A DNA stretch of 64,000 bases from JACKHO01 sp041398745. Its GTDB lineage: Bacteria > Planctomycetota > Planctomycetia > Planctomycetales > Planctomycetaceae. The stretch lies in the NCBI GenBank assembly GCA_041398745.1, contig JAWKUB010000005.1:682001-746000 (forward strand). The letters run 5' to 3'. The notes under the pieces were generated by a model. It ran no database searches and was not told where the DNA came from. It saw nothing but the letters and a program-made list of their open reading frames with translations. The first letter of the stretch is position 1. Each line of letters opens with the position of its first letter. A program made the translations under genes and the position numbers. This document shows positions 39,030-47,767 of this stretch, piece after piece.

Positions 39030-40022
39030 TTGAACTTTCAGAATTCTCTGGTGAGTTTCTCCAGTGCGTGGCTGAATGATGTGATTTCGCAGGAAACCAA
39101 ACCTTTGGAAGAGCCGGGCAAAGCGCCACGCAGTTGGCTGCAGTTTGCGGGCAGAGTTTTGTGGCGATTGTTCCTACTCACGGCTCTTTGCTATTTGGGG
39201 ATTGTCTGTTTGTTTGCCACAATGCAGCGTTGGCTGATTTACAGCCCGAATCCAGCACCCGTTCGTCCCGAGGAAGTGCGACTCGATCCCGCATTGGTCG
39301 ACTCATTTCAGTTGTCCTCAGAAGGCCAGCAACTGGAAGGATGGTACTGCAGCACGGAACATGGTTTTGGCGACGTGCGTCGCTGCGCAATTCTCTTTCC
39401 GGGAAATGCTGGCAATCGCGGAAACCGTGCCTCCATTATCCAGCAGTGGAACGAATTGGGCTACGACGTGGTCATTGTTGACTACCGTGGTTACGGCGGG
39501 AGTTCGGGAAAACCTTCTGAGGCTGCCTTCGCTGCTGACTCCCATGCTGTGTGGAATTACGTTACGACTGAACGGCAGTTCGCGCCGGAAGATGTCGTCA
39601 TATGCGGGCAATCGCTCGGCGGGGGCGTCGCGATACGCCTCGTTCACGACCTGGAAGCAAAAGGTGTTCGCCCCGCTGGTTTGGTTGTGCGGGCGTCGTT
39701 TACCTCGATGGTGGATGCTGGTCGTTACCACTACCCCTGGCTGCCGGTGAATTTGGTGCTGCTGGATCGATTTCCGTCGCTGGATCGCATTTCAGGAATT
39801 CAATGTCCCCTGCTCTTCCTGCATGGACAGCGGGATACCATTGTTCCGTTCGAACATAGTTCGAAGCTGTTCGCCCAGGCGCCTGAGGCCTCGCACAATG
39901 GCGTGCCGAAACGACTGGTATCGCTTCCCAATGCCGGGCATAACGACATTATGCATGTGCATGGTGAAGAGGTCACCGAAGCACTTCGGCAGTTTCTAAG
40001 TGATGTCACGGCGGCTCAATAG
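39030..40022 (+). CDS. Membrane-anchored alpha/beta hydrolase
   Basis: The protein has one N-terminal transmembrane helix (about residues 48-66, LFLLTALCYLGIVCLFATMQ) followed by RWLIYSPNPAPVRPEEV, usual for this group of BAAT/S9-like hydrolases. The fold shows the oxyanion region LFPGNAGNRGNR, YRGYGGSSGKPSE and the nucleophile elbow CGQSLGGGVA. A late Asp follows in GQRDTIVPFEHS and the catalytic His in PNAGHNDIM. The start is uncertain: TTG at 39030 is used here, and GTG at 39051 is an alternative. It overlaps the next gene by 23 bases, so the two are probably translated together. The substrate is unknown. Confidence 0.88.
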   Translation: MNFQNSLVSFSSAWLNDVISQETKPLEEPGKAPRSWLQFAGRVLWRLFLLTALCYLGIVCLFATMQRWLIYSPNPAPVRPEEVRLDPALVDSFQLSSEGQQLEGWYCSTEHGFGDVRRCAILFPGNAGNRGNRASIIQQWNELGYDVVIVDYRGYGGSSGKPSEAAFAADSHAVWNYVTTERQFAPEDVVICGQSLGGGVAIRLVHDLEAKGVRPAGLVVRASFTSMVDAGRYHYPWLPVNLVLLDRFPSLDRISGIQCPLLFLHGQRDTIVPFEHSSKLFAQAPEASHNGVPKRLVSLPNAGHNDIMHVHGEEVTEALRQFLSDVTAAQ

Positions 40023-41091
40023 AAACGGATGGTGCCATTTGTTTCTGTTTGAGTACCTGACCAGTGGCCTCTGGCCAACGGACGAACCGCTCCCTGATTC
40101 GCTGGCACGCGAAGGTCGGGCCATGCTGGAAGCAGTTGCCCGCGACTTCCTGGCACTTGATACGAGCAGTCTCGACCTCACCTGGGACGCCCGACTGGAA
40201 TTGCCACAACTGGGATGCAAGTGGCACAGCCCCGCACCCGACTCACCCGGTGTCGACTTATTCCGTTCCACGTGTGGACGACTTCAGGTGTTTCAAGTTG
40301 CCAGTAACGAAGCTGCTGTCGAGTGTTTCAATCATTTGAGTGAATCGCGTCCGAATCGAATGGTCATCGCACCGGAATTCGATTCCTTACTGAGTAGCCA
40401 GCTCGTCGTACCCGAGCGAAATCCTGCACTGGTTTGCCTCAACGTCACTCTGCAGGCCGTAGAACTTTGTGCCGACAAGTATTTGCTCAGCGAACTCTTA
40501 CAGCGGTACGGCGTAGCCTGTGTTCCAGGCTGGCTCGATCCCGCGGACGTTCCGGCAACTCACGACCGAGTTGTTGTCAAACCAAGGTGGGGGGCTGGTT
40601 CACAAGAAATCATTACGATCAAGCGTGAACATGCGCATCAACTGCAAGACGGAAAACGCCTTTTCCAGCCAGTTGTTGAAGGCATACCGCTCTCGGTTGC
40701 CGCGATTTTCGATGACACATTTGAATTGAAACAAGTCTGGCCGCCTGCGCGACAGCACCTCAGCGATGACGGTGCCTACAGCTATCTGGGAGGGAGTATG
40801 CCGTTCACCGGTGTTACTCAAAGCCAAGTCGACGCACTGGTAACTTCCGTTGCTAAACACGTTCCAGGACTGCGAGGATACGTGGGGTTCGATTTCATCC
40901 TCACACCAGAAGGTGAACTGGTGCTGGTAGAAATTAACCCCAGACTAACGACAAGTTACGTGGGATACCGTGCACTGTCGAATACGTCGCTCGCGCCGTG
41001 GCTCATTCCCCACAAGGTGCCAACCGACTTGCCGCCCTTCTCTGGCGATGTGGAGTTTAGTCCATCAGGCGATATTCAAATGCGTTCTTGA
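40000..41091 (+). CDS. ATP-grasp ligase of the COG1821 / MfnD type
   Basis: The 363-residue protein has the family N-terminus LFLFEYLTSGLWPTDEPLPD and SLAREGRAMLEAVARDFLAL. ATP-grasp motifs follow: CADKYLLSELLQRYGV, VVVKPRWGAGSQEI and the terminal metal-binding VLVEINPRLTTSYVGYRALS. The last motif is the hallmark of COG1821, which includes the archaeal tyramine-glutamate ligase MfnD of methanofuran synthesis. Planctomycetes carry tetrahydromethanopterin/methanofuran C1 genes, so a role in that cofactor pathway is plausible. No other gene of the pathway is nearby, and the assignment is inference from family resemblance. It overlaps the hydrolase gene by 23 bases. Confidence 0.8.
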   Translation: MMSRRLNRNGWCHLFLFEYLTSGLWPTDEPLPDSLAREGRAMLEAVARDFLALDTSSLDLTWDARLELPQLGCKWHSPAPDSPGVDLFRSTCGRLQVFQVASNEAAVECFNHLSESRPNRMVIAPEFDSLLSSQLVVPERNPALVCLNVTLQAVELCADKYLLSELLQRYGVACVPGWLDPADVPATHDRVVVKPRWGAGSQEIITIKREHAHQLQDGKRLFQPVVEGIPLSVAAIFDDTFELKQVWPPARQHLSDDGAYSYLGGSMPFTGVTQSQVDALVTSVAKHVPGLRGYVGFDFILTPEGELVLVEINPRLTTSYVGYRALSNTSLAPWLIPHKVPTDLPPFSGDVEFSPSGDIQMRS

Positions 41092-41112
41092 TTTGCGGCG
41101 TTGATGCCATGA

Positions 41113-41145
41113 CAAAAAAACAGCGTGCCCTCTTCAGGCACGCTG
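41113..41145 (-). terminator. Intrinsic terminator at the end of the ECF-linked locus
   Basis: Arms CAGCGTGCC (41121-41129) and GGCACGCTG (41137-41145) form a perfect 9-base stem. On the minus strand it is followed by seven T residues (41114-41120). It ends the EF-hand gene and could also slow transcription arriving from the plus-strand ATP-grasp gene. Confidence 0.9.
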
Positions 41146-41170
41146 CGAAAGTCAATCGAAACACGTTGGC

Positions 41171-41461
41171 TTACTTGTTCGATTTTGGCTTCGGCATGGC
41201 CTTGAATTCTTCGAGGGACAAGGAACCGTCTTTGTTCTTGTCTTTACGAGTGAATGCCTTTTTGGCCATTTCGGCCTTTTCATCGGTCCGCTTGCCGACG
41301 AATTCTTCCAGGCTCAGCTTGCCGTCTTTGTCTGCATCCATTTTCTTGAAAGCGGCGTCGAGGTCACGCTTCTTTTCCGGCTTTTCATCAGCAGCAAACA
41401 AGCTGACCGACACGGTGAGCGCGAAACAAAATGCACATGCAGTCAGCAGAACTTTTTTCAT
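41171..41461 (-). CDS. Secreted EF-hand calcium-binding protein
   Basis: The 96-residue precursor begins MKKVLLTACAFCFALTVSVS and is cleaved near LFAADEKP. The mature protein is essentially two EF-hands, with loops DADKDGKLSLEE and DKNKDGSLSLEE, each having acidic residues at positions 1, 3, 5 and 12. A short basic tail follows. It should bind Ca2+ in the periplasm. An in-frame ATG five codons earlier is a weaker start. It is the last gene before the terminator at 41113-41145, and its upstream neighbour is a DUF1501 gene 254 bases away. Confidence 0.88.
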   Translation of the reverse strand: MKKVLLTACAFCFALTVSVSLFAADEKPEKKRDLDAAFKKMDADKDGKLSLEEFVGKRTDEKAEMAKKAFTRKDKNKDGSLSLEEFKAMPKPKSNK

Positions 41462-41671
41462 TGGGGTGACCTTCAAGTGAGGTTGGGGGAAAAGAAAACT
41501 CTAAATGTGTCGAGGAACCGGTATTCACTCGGCTTCAGACGCAGTGGAGAAGCTGCACATTGCTCAGCGCACACCTTCTACCGCAACTTTGAACTACAAC
41601 TTCAAAGAGAATTGTCGGCACTACTCAAATGTGTCGACTTGCGTGCAATTCCCGTATGTTCGGACACAGAA

Positions 41672-41704
41672 GAAGCCCCATCCCACTCGTGGAGATGAGG
41701 CTTC
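41672..41704 (-). terminator. Hairpin after the DUF1501 gene
   Basis: Arms GAAGCCCCATC (41672-41682) and GATGAGGCTTC (41694-41704) pair with one mismatch around an inner CCAC/GTGG stem, 12 bases after the minus-strand DUF1501 stop. Only a short T/C-rich tract follows, so termination is probable but may be partial. Confidence 0.6.
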
Positions 41705-41715
41705 GCAATTGAAAC

Positions 41716-43017
41716 TTACGAGAACAATCCGTCAATGACGTTACCGTCGCGAATGATCATAACCGGACGACCACTTGGCGTGTGGTATTCCTTGGTATGA
41801 TCGATACCAAGGGCGTGGTAGAACGAAGCGGCTGCGTCATCGGGCCGAATGGCGTCGTTCAGTGGCTCGGTGGCGTTTTCGTCGGACTCACCAATGACGC
41901 GACCGCCAGCAATGCCGCCACCTGCCATCAGCATGAACATGCAGCGCGGGTAGTGGTCACGACCGTTGCGGGTGGTGTTAATTTTTGGCGTCCGACCGAA
42001 CTCACCGGTGACGAAGACAACTGTCGACTCCAGCAGGCCTTTCTCTTCCAGACCTTTGAACAAGGCGCTCAAGCCAGCATCCAGCGGTGGCAACAGGTTG
42101 TTCTTCAGGCGGTTCCAGTTGTCCTGGTGTGTATCCCAACCACCGGTCGACACGGTCACGAACCGTACACCAGCTTCGACGAGTCGCGTCGCGAGCAGGC
42201 AGCTTTGACCGAAACCAGAGTCACCGAACTTTTCGGAGTAAGCTGGGCTTTCCTGGCTGATGTCAAATGCCTTGCGAGCGCGAGGCGAGGTAATCATGGA
42301 GTAGGCTTGCTCAGAGAACTTGTCCAAACCAGCGAGGATTTGGCTGTTCTTTTCCTGGCCGGCGAACACCGTGTCAAGCTTGTTCAGCAGGCCCTGGCGT
42401 TTCTCCACGTCTTCCACGGTCAGCCCGTTACCTAAGGCAATTCCGCGAACGGCGAACGGGCGTCCTACCGTTGGAGTGGCATTGGTGTGGAGCGGAGCAT
42501 ACTGCACGCCGAGGTAACCAGGCCGCTGAGTCGAGTTTGGAATGGAAACAAACGGAGGCAAGTCTTCTGGTCCACCGAGTTCCTTGGTGACGACAGCGCC
42601 GTACCCAGGAAACTCCAACGATGGCAGCGGGCGGTTACCGCTGTTGACGTACTCTGATCCCAGTCGGTGAGCGGCCAAAGTGTGGCTGACACCTCGCAGA
42701 ATGACGAACTTGTCCATTGTGGAAGCGAGCAGTGGCAGGTGCTCACTAATTTCAATTCCCGGCACAGTCGTCTGAATGGGGTTGAACTCGCCGCGATACT
42801 CCGAATTGGCATTCGGCTTCAAGTCGAAGGTGTCCATGTGGGTGGGACCACCCGGCAAGTTAATGAAAATTGCCGACTTGGCCTTGGCCATAGGATTCAC
42901 TTCGCCAGCCTGAGAAAGGCGCAGGAATGAACTGAGCGAAAACGCGCCCAGACCAAGTGCACCGGCTCGCAGGAAGTCGCGTCGACGCAGTCCGTCACAA
43001 GTTAGATGAAGAGCCAT
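41716..43017 (-). CDS. DUF1501 family secreted protein (Tat signal)
   Basis: The 433-residue protein starts at MALHLTCDG and carries the Tat motif RRRDFLRAGALGLGAF. DUF1501 markers are present: AIFINLPGGPTHMDTFDLKP, ILRGVSHTLAAHRLGSEYVN, GQSCLLATRLVEAGVRFVTV, VTGEFGRTPKINTTRNGRDH and GGGIAGGRVIGESDENA. It is shorter than the DUF1501 protein near 33 kb and belongs to the PVC lineage. It lies 112 bases downstream of a DUF1549/DUF1553 gene on the same strand, the usual pairing. The shared hydrolase-like fold suggests an enzymatic role, but no substrate is known. Confidence 0.92.
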   Translation of the reverse strand: MALHLTCDGLRRRDFLRAGALGLGAFSLSSFLRLSQAGEVNPMAKAKSAIFINLPGGPTHMDTFDLKPNANSEYRGEFNPIQTTVPGIEISEHLPLLASTMDKFVILRGVSHTLAAHRLGSEYVNSGNRPLPSLEFPGYGAVVTKELGGPEDLPPFVSIPNSTQRPGYLGVQYAPLHTNATPTVGRPFAVRGIALGNGLTVEDVEKRQGLLNKLDTVFAGQEKNSQILAGLDKFSEQAYSMITSPRARKAFDISQESPAYSEKFGDSGFGQSCLLATRLVEAGVRFVTVSTGGWDTHQDNWNRLKNNLLPPLDAGLSALFKGLEEKGLLESTVVFVTGEFGRTPKINTTRNGRDHYPRCMFMLMAGGGIAGGRVIGESDENATEPLNDAIRPDDAAASFYHALGIDHTKEYHTPSGRPVMIIRDGNVIDGLFS

Positions 43018-43129
43018 ATTCTTTACCTCTGGGATAAAGGACACCACCAACAGGCGGGTGGTGTCCGGTTAATCATTGAAAGACAAGTGAGGCATGCAGC
43101 CTCGAATCTCAAAAACGTGCACCACCGTA

Positions 43130-45760
43130 TTAGTGGTTCAGCATGAACTCCTTCGTGTTAATGAGCGCCCAGACGAGGTCTTTGACACCATCGGCTGGTT
43201 GTGCGGCACTGGCGAGATATTCACTCGCTGCCGTACGCTCATCAGCGCTGGGCAAGCGACTCAACGTTCTCAGGTAAGCCTGCGAAATAACTTCGTCGGC
43301 ATTAAAGTCCTTAGCGACCGCTTCGGCATCGGGCGTCAGCTCCTGCACCTTCTTGCGAGCCGCTTTCAGGGCAGTTTCCGCTTTGGCAATTTGAGCTTCA
43401 TTGCCCTTCTTCTTCGCAACTTCGACCGTCTTCTCAAAACGTTCAACCTGAGCTTCGGCCTGAGCCAGTTGTCGTTCAACTTGCTCATCCTGTGCCTTCT
43501 GGTTACGGAAGAGTTGAGTCAACCAGCCGTTACGATCGGTCAGCATGACTTCGACGTCACGGTCGTTTCGTGTGTAGAGCGTCTGCAACAAACTGGCTTC
43601 CATCGACCGGTCACAGTCGCAGGCACTTTCGCGGATGGACCGACCGAACACTGCGAGTGCATAATTGCGTCCGTTCGATACGTTGTTTCGCGGTGGCGAG
43701 GTGTCCCGAATGGCTCGGCCACTCGTCAGCGAAATGTATTCGGCAGCCTTCTGATCGTTCAGGGTTGCCATGGTGAGCGCGTCGTAGGCGGCTTCCGCTG
43801 GGAGACGACGCACAACGGCACGGCTGAAGTTGCGTTCATCCATTGCGTTCGTCTCATTTGGCTGCCAGCTACGCTGATACGTGTCGCTCAGCACAATTTC
43901 ACGGTGCAGCCATTTCATGTCATAACCGTTCGCGATGAAACCATCGGTCAAGTAGTTGAGCAAGCCGGCATTTGAAGGCGGATTGGCGAGGGACAAATCA
44001 TCGGTCGGCTCGACAATTCCACGTCCCATATAGTTGGACCAGACTCGGTTTACGAAAGCTTTGGCAAACAGTTTGGTGGGGCTATTCCGCAACCAGTCCA
44101 TAAGAGCGGTTCGGGGATCTTCGATGTTGTCGACATCAACTTCCTGTTCGCCCAGCAGTTTTGCAGTTTTGGCGGCAGGCGCGTTCTTACCCTGATTCTT
44201 TGGAGCGGTAATGGCCAATTCCGGGAACGGAACTGTCTTCCCGTCCTTGACGGCCTTTTCGATGGCCTTTCGCAAGTCGTTATTGTTCGGCTTCCCTTCG
44301 ATGCCAATTTCTTTCAGGATCGCACGATATTCCTTCGCATCGCCGTTGCGATTGAAACGGACCCGAGCGAAGAACTTCTCGAATTGCTGAAAGTCATCCT
44401 GCGTCCACACGTCGAAGGGGTGCTTGTGGCACTGTGCACACTGAATCCGGGTTCCCATGAAGGTGTAGGCAAATCCAATCGCCCGGTCTTCCGTGGTGAC
44501 GAAATTGCGACGTCCCCAGAAGTACATCAGACCATCCTGATCGGCAAACGACGCTTTGTCGTCACGATAGAAACTGGACATCCGATCGCAGTATTCGCGA
44601 TAGCTTTCATCAGGATGGCGGCTGTCAGCAACGACAATGCCCTCCATGAGTTTGTCGTACGGCATGTTGTCCTGGACTCGTTTGAATATCCAGGCATACC
44701 AGTCGGCCGAACCGGAGTTGCGGTTCACAGGATTGACGTTCTGCAGTTGCTGATCGGAGCAACCAGTCCAGTCGCAAAGGCGTGTTGTCCACCAGGCAGC
44801 ATATGCTTCGCTACTGAGAAGTTCGTCAACTTTGCGAGCACGTTTGTCGGCGCTCGTATCAGCCAGAAATGCTTCGGCTTCAGCTGCTGTCGGAAGTGTG
44901 GCCGTCAAATCGAGGCAGACGCGACGCAAGAATTCAGCGTCGGTGCATTGCTCAGACGGGATGACACCCAGCTTGGACAACTTCTCAACGACAAGGCGAT
45001 CCACTTCGGTAGTCGCTGCAACTTTCGGATACTTATCTCCGATGCGATCGGTCACTGGACGAATCACTGGTACGGGCACAACTGCGTTGTCGTAGAAGAC
45101 AACGACATGGGAGTCTCCAGGATCAGCAGAGGTCACTAGACCATTCTCGTCGATGCCGCAAACAGCGTCGTCATTTGTTTGGAAACGGCACAGGCAAGTG
45201 ACGTCTTCGCTCATTCCGTCTTCCCACACGGCCACGGCTTTGAGCTGTTGAAGTTGATCAGCATTTGTGAACTGGATTTCGCTGGGGGTCACTTCAAGGC
45301 GTAGCAGCTTGGTGGGATTCCCTTCAACGGCGGGTGCGCCATTGCCAATCCACTTCATGAACAAGTTGTACTCCCAACTTCCAACCTCCATACGCTTGCC
45401 CCCCTCGTGTGGCTCCACGAGGACGGCCTTCTGCACGAGATAACTGTCGGCAGGTGCGTCAGTGTCGATTCGTTCGATGAGACCTTCGCGGTCCATTTTG
45501 AAGTCGTAACCGAACAGCGAGAGGCGGAAGCCGCCACGGCCCTGGAACGATCCGTGACATGAACGTCCGTTACATCCCAGCTTGCCGAGCAGAGGCGACA
45601 TATGCTTCTGAAAATCGGGGGTCTCGTTGATTTCCGCATCGGCAAATCGAGTGCTGGCCGGCGCGAGGACTTTTGCATCCTCGGCAAATGCGTGATTGGA
45701 TAGCACGCAAACTCCGACGAGCGCTCCCAGAGTCATAGTGAATGTGAGTGATCTCATCAT
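43130..45760 (-). CDS. DUF1549/DUF1553 protein with Ig-like and coiled-coil insertions
   Basis: The 876-residue precursor has a signal peptide (FTMTLGALVGVCVLSNHAFA). GCNGRSCHGSFQGRGGFRLS follows, a CxxxCH-type site in place of the planctomycete cytochrome motif. A bacterial Ig-like (Big2) segment spans about residues 150-250 (LRLEVTPSEIQFTNADQLQQ). Then come DUF1549 (VDRLVVEKLSKLGVIPSEQC), QCAQCHKHPFDVWTQDDFQQ, and DUF1553 (TKLFAKAFVNRVWSNYMGRG). A Lys/Glu/Ala-rich coiled coil at about 755-815 precedes the final DUF1553 part (VKDLVWALINTKEFMLNH). It is the third such protein in the window and differs from the other two in architecture. It sits in the locus headed by an ECF sigma gene. Confidence 0.92.
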   Translation of the reverse strand: MMRSLTFTMTLGALVGVCVLSNHAFAEDAKVLAPASTRFADAEINETPDFQKHMSPLLGKLGCNGRSCHGSFQGRGGFRLSLFGYDFKMDREGLIERIDTDAPADSYLVQKAVLVEPHEGGKRMEVGSWEYNLFMKWIGNGAPAVEGNPTKLLRLEVTPSEIQFTNADQLQQLKAVAVWEDGMSEDVTCLCRFQTNDDAVCGIDENGLVTSADPGDSHVVVFYDNAVVPVPVIRPVTDRIGDKYPKVAATTEVDRLVVEKLSKLGVIPSEQCTDAEFLRRVCLDLTATLPTAAEAEAFLADTSADKRARKVDELLSSEAYAAWWTTRLCDWTGCSDQQLQNVNPVNRNSGSADWYAWIFKRVQDNMPYDKLMEGIVVADSRHPDESYREYCDRMSSFYRDDKASFADQDGLMYFWGRRNFVTTEDRAIGFAYTFMGTRIQCAQCHKHPFDVWTQDDFQQFEKFFARVRFNRNGDAKEYRAILKEIGIEGKPNNNDLRKAIEKAVKDGKTVPFPELAITAPKNQGKNAPAAKTAKLLGEQEVDVDNIEDPRTALMDWLRNSPTKLFAKAFVNRVWSNYMGRGIVEPTDDLSLANPPSNAGLLNYLTDGFIANGYDMKWLHREIVLSDTYQRSWQPNETNAMDERNFSRAVVRRLPAEAAYDALTMATLNDQKAAEYISLTSGRAIRDTSPPRNNVSNGRNYALAVFGRSIRESACDCDRSMEASLLQTLYTRNDRDVEVMLTDRNGWLTQLFRNQKAQDEQVERQLAQAEAQVERFEKTVEVAKKKGNEAQIAKAETALKAARKKVQELTPDAEAVAKDFNADEVISQAYLRTLSRLPSADERTAASEYLASAAQPADGVKDLVWALINTKEFMLNH

Positions 45761-45808
45761 GCAATTCTTGGGGTTAAGGGTTCGAAACGCGGACGGTTTC
45801 GAGGCGGG

Positions 45809-46405
45809 CTACTGTGGCTTGGGCTTCTTGACCTGAACGTTGACGCTACGCAGCAGTCGATCCATTTCCTTCTCGGCGAGCTCGTCGCTCTGCTGTTGCA
45901 GCTGCGAAATCGACTCGTCCAGTTTCTCCAGACGCTGCGCCAGTTTTTTTCGTTCGGCCACGACTTGCGCGAGCCGAATTTCCTGACGCAACAGGAGCAG
46001 TTTTTTCATTTCCGCGCGCTGAGCTTCCGGCATTCCGGAGACACTTTGGGCGGCCATCAACCTGATTCTGGAATCGAGCTTCCAAATCTCGAGTTCGGTG
46101 GAATAACGATCAGGAAAGCGAGGCTGCAACTTGGCGAGGCGTTCGCTTGTGCGAAAGAGTTCGCGAACGGCCGACTCATAACGAGCGGCGTCGCGCTTCT
46201 TTAGAGTCTCCAGCAGACTCGCCAATTCGGGATGGTGGCGTTTCGCAAACGTCATCGCAGCCGCTTCCCGTTCCGGCGTGACGGCACGGTCTTCTACCGC
46301 TCCTTCTTTCATCGGATCGGCTGCGGTGGATAACACAGTCCATCCGATTGCCAGAAGGAGGCCAACGCTCATCACGCAATTGAGCAGCCAGTTTCGGGAA
46401 CTCAT
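45809..46405 (-). CDS. Membrane-anchored coiled-coil protein of the ECF-linked locus
   Basis: The 198-residue protein has an N-terminal signal peptide or anchor (LLNCVMSVGLLLAIGWTVLS). Long charged helices follow, including ELASLLETLKKRDAARYESA. A C-terminal coiled coil (about 130-190, ERKKLAQRLEKLDESISQLQ) ends in a basic Lys/Pro tail. It should lie in the periplasm. Its start codon overlaps the stop of the anti-sigma-like gene by four bases (ATGA), so the two are translationally coupled. No enzymatic family was recognised. A sensor or scaffold role for the sigma pathway is inference. Confidence 0.75.
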   Translation of the reverse strand: MSSRNWLLNCVMSVGLLLAIGWTVLSTAADPMKEGAVEDRAVTPEREAAAMTFAKRHHPELASLLETLKKRDAARYESAVRELFRTSERLAKLQPRFPDRYSTELEIWKLDSRIRLMAAQSVSGMPEAQRAEMKKLLLLRQEIRLAQVVAERKKLAQRLEKLDESISQLQQQSDELAEKEMDRLLRSVNVQVKKPKPQ

Positions 46406-46965
46406 AACGTTCCTCCAGTACCTGGCACGATTTCTTCCATCATTTCGCGTGTCGTGGGCTCAGCAGCAATGAGCATCCAGTCAGGAACTTCGCCGAGTGA
46501 TTCTGAAGAAAACTCGAAATCGGCTTCGCGGAATTCACTATCGGAAATAGCTTGTTGATCTGATTCAATTGGACTCGCGTGCAATTCACTCCAGGCAACT
46601 AGAACTTCAGGTGCCGTTTCATCAGCCTCGGCGACGAATGCTGGCTGCACACCACTTTCTGATGGTGCCGACCAGAACTGCAATCCAAACGTCAGCAGCA
46701 AGGCAGCAGCCAAAGTTGCAATGCCGACGATCTGGTATGTGTTGCGACGATTCGAAGCATCGCGTGTCGCGACAACTGGACCGCTGACCTGCTCGGCAGC
46801 TCGAATGGTTTCGCACAGGAGGAACTCGTCGGCGACGAGCTGGCACAGAGTGGCGTCGCCCACCAGACGTTCTTCAAACGCTGCTGCTTCCTGAGGCGTC
46901 ATCTCACCATTGACGTACTGAAACGCCTGCCAGTGAGTATCAGATTGTGACTGTTCAGAGAGCAT
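46402..46965 (-). CDS. Membrane anti-sigma-factor-like protein
   Basis: The 187-residue protein has a cytoplasmic N-terminal region typical of anti-sigma factors (FQYVNGEMTPQEAAAFEERL, then CQLVADEFLLCETIRAAEQV). One transmembrane helix (about 83-104, IVGIATLAAALLLTFGLQF) and an acidic periplasmic tail follow. A canonical zinc-binding HxxxCxxC is not seen. It starts 23 bases after the ECF sigma gene, which is the usual arrangement for a sigma/anti-sigma pair. The anti-sigma should hold the sigma factor at the membrane until a periplasmic signal arrives. Confidence 0.78.
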   Translation of the reverse strand: MLSEQSQSDTHWQAFQYVNGEMTPQEAAAFEERLVGDATLCQLVADEFLLCETIRAAEQVSGPVVATRDASNRRNTYQIVGIATLAAALLLTFGLQFWSAPSESGVQPAFVAEADETAPEVLVAWSELHASPIESDQQAISDSEFREADFEFSSESLGEVPDWMLIAAEPTTREMMEEIVPGTGGTL

Positions 46966-46988
46966 TGCAGTGTTGGTTTGATATTCGG

Positions 46989-47561
46989 TCAGCCGTCGAT
47001 TCGGTCACTCAGGGCCTGGCGGAGTTTGATGAGTGCCAGTCTCATGCGTGTCAGAACTGTTCCAAGTGGAAGGCCAAGTTGGTCGGCAATTTGTTGGAAG
47101 GTCAAATTCTCATACATGCGCTGTCGAACAACTTCGGCTTGTTCGGCAGGCAACTCATCCAAGGCAATCCGTACAGCCTGTACCGACTCCCAGGACAACA
47201 ATTCCTGATCCGGCGAGGGAGTATGCTTCTGAGGCATCTGGGCGATTTGTTCCTTGGCTTTCCGTTTGTTGCTCAGTTTCCTTCGCAACATCATCGCCTC
47301 GTTAAAGGCGACCCGAAACAACCACGCCTTCTCGCTCCCAGAGGCAACATTTCCACCGTGCGTGAGCGCCTTGGAAAACGTTGCCTGAAACACTTCCTCC
47401 GCCGCATGCTCATTGCGTAACACACTGAGCAGAAAACTCTTTACGTTCGTCGAAAACTGTCGGTGCCACGTCGTCCAAGTCCCGGGATCGAGTGGTGAAT
47501 GGCCGATTCCGTCTGCTTCCAGACGCTCGTCATCACCACTTCCAGAATCCGCTTCCGTCAC
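46989..47561 (-). CDS. ECF-type RNA polymerase sigma factor
   Basis: The 190-residue protein has sigma region 2, with FLLSVLRNEHAAEEVFQATF and EKAWLFRVAFNEAMMLRRKL. Region 4 has ALDELPAEQAEVVRQRMYEN and QQIADQLGLPLGTVLTRMRL, the helix-turn-helix for the -35 element. Regions 1.1 and 3 are absent, as expected for ECF sigma factors. The start is a GTG. The first 30 residues are acidic and poorly conserved. It heads a minus-strand gene series with an anti-sigma-like protein, a coiled-coil protein, a DUF1549/DUF1553 protein, a DUF1501 protein and an EF-hand protein. The AAA ATPase gene is divergent, about 206 bases away. Confidence 0.92.
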   Translation of the reverse strand: MTEADSGSGDDERLEADGIGHSPLDPGTWTTWHRQFSTNVKSFLLSVLRNEHAAEEVFQATFSKALTHGGNVASGSEKAWLFRVAFNEAMMLRRKLSNKRKAKEQIAQMPQKHTPSPDQELLSWESVQAVRIALDELPAEQAEVVRQRMYENLTFQQIADQLGLPLGTVLTRMRLALIKLRQALSDRIDG

Positions 47562-47767
47562 GCCAGCAGCTTTCTTACAGAGTCAAATGATCCAGACGGT
47601 CCCATTATTTTCAGATTCTTCACCGAACAGCAAAATATCGCCATCTTTTGATGAGTTCGCCAGTTACTCGCCTTCAGCCTATCATAAGAACAGTCGACAT
47701 GGTGCTTCCGGTACCATGCAACTATCCAGACGTCCACTACATTCGCAAGTTGAAAGCTCCAGAGGCC

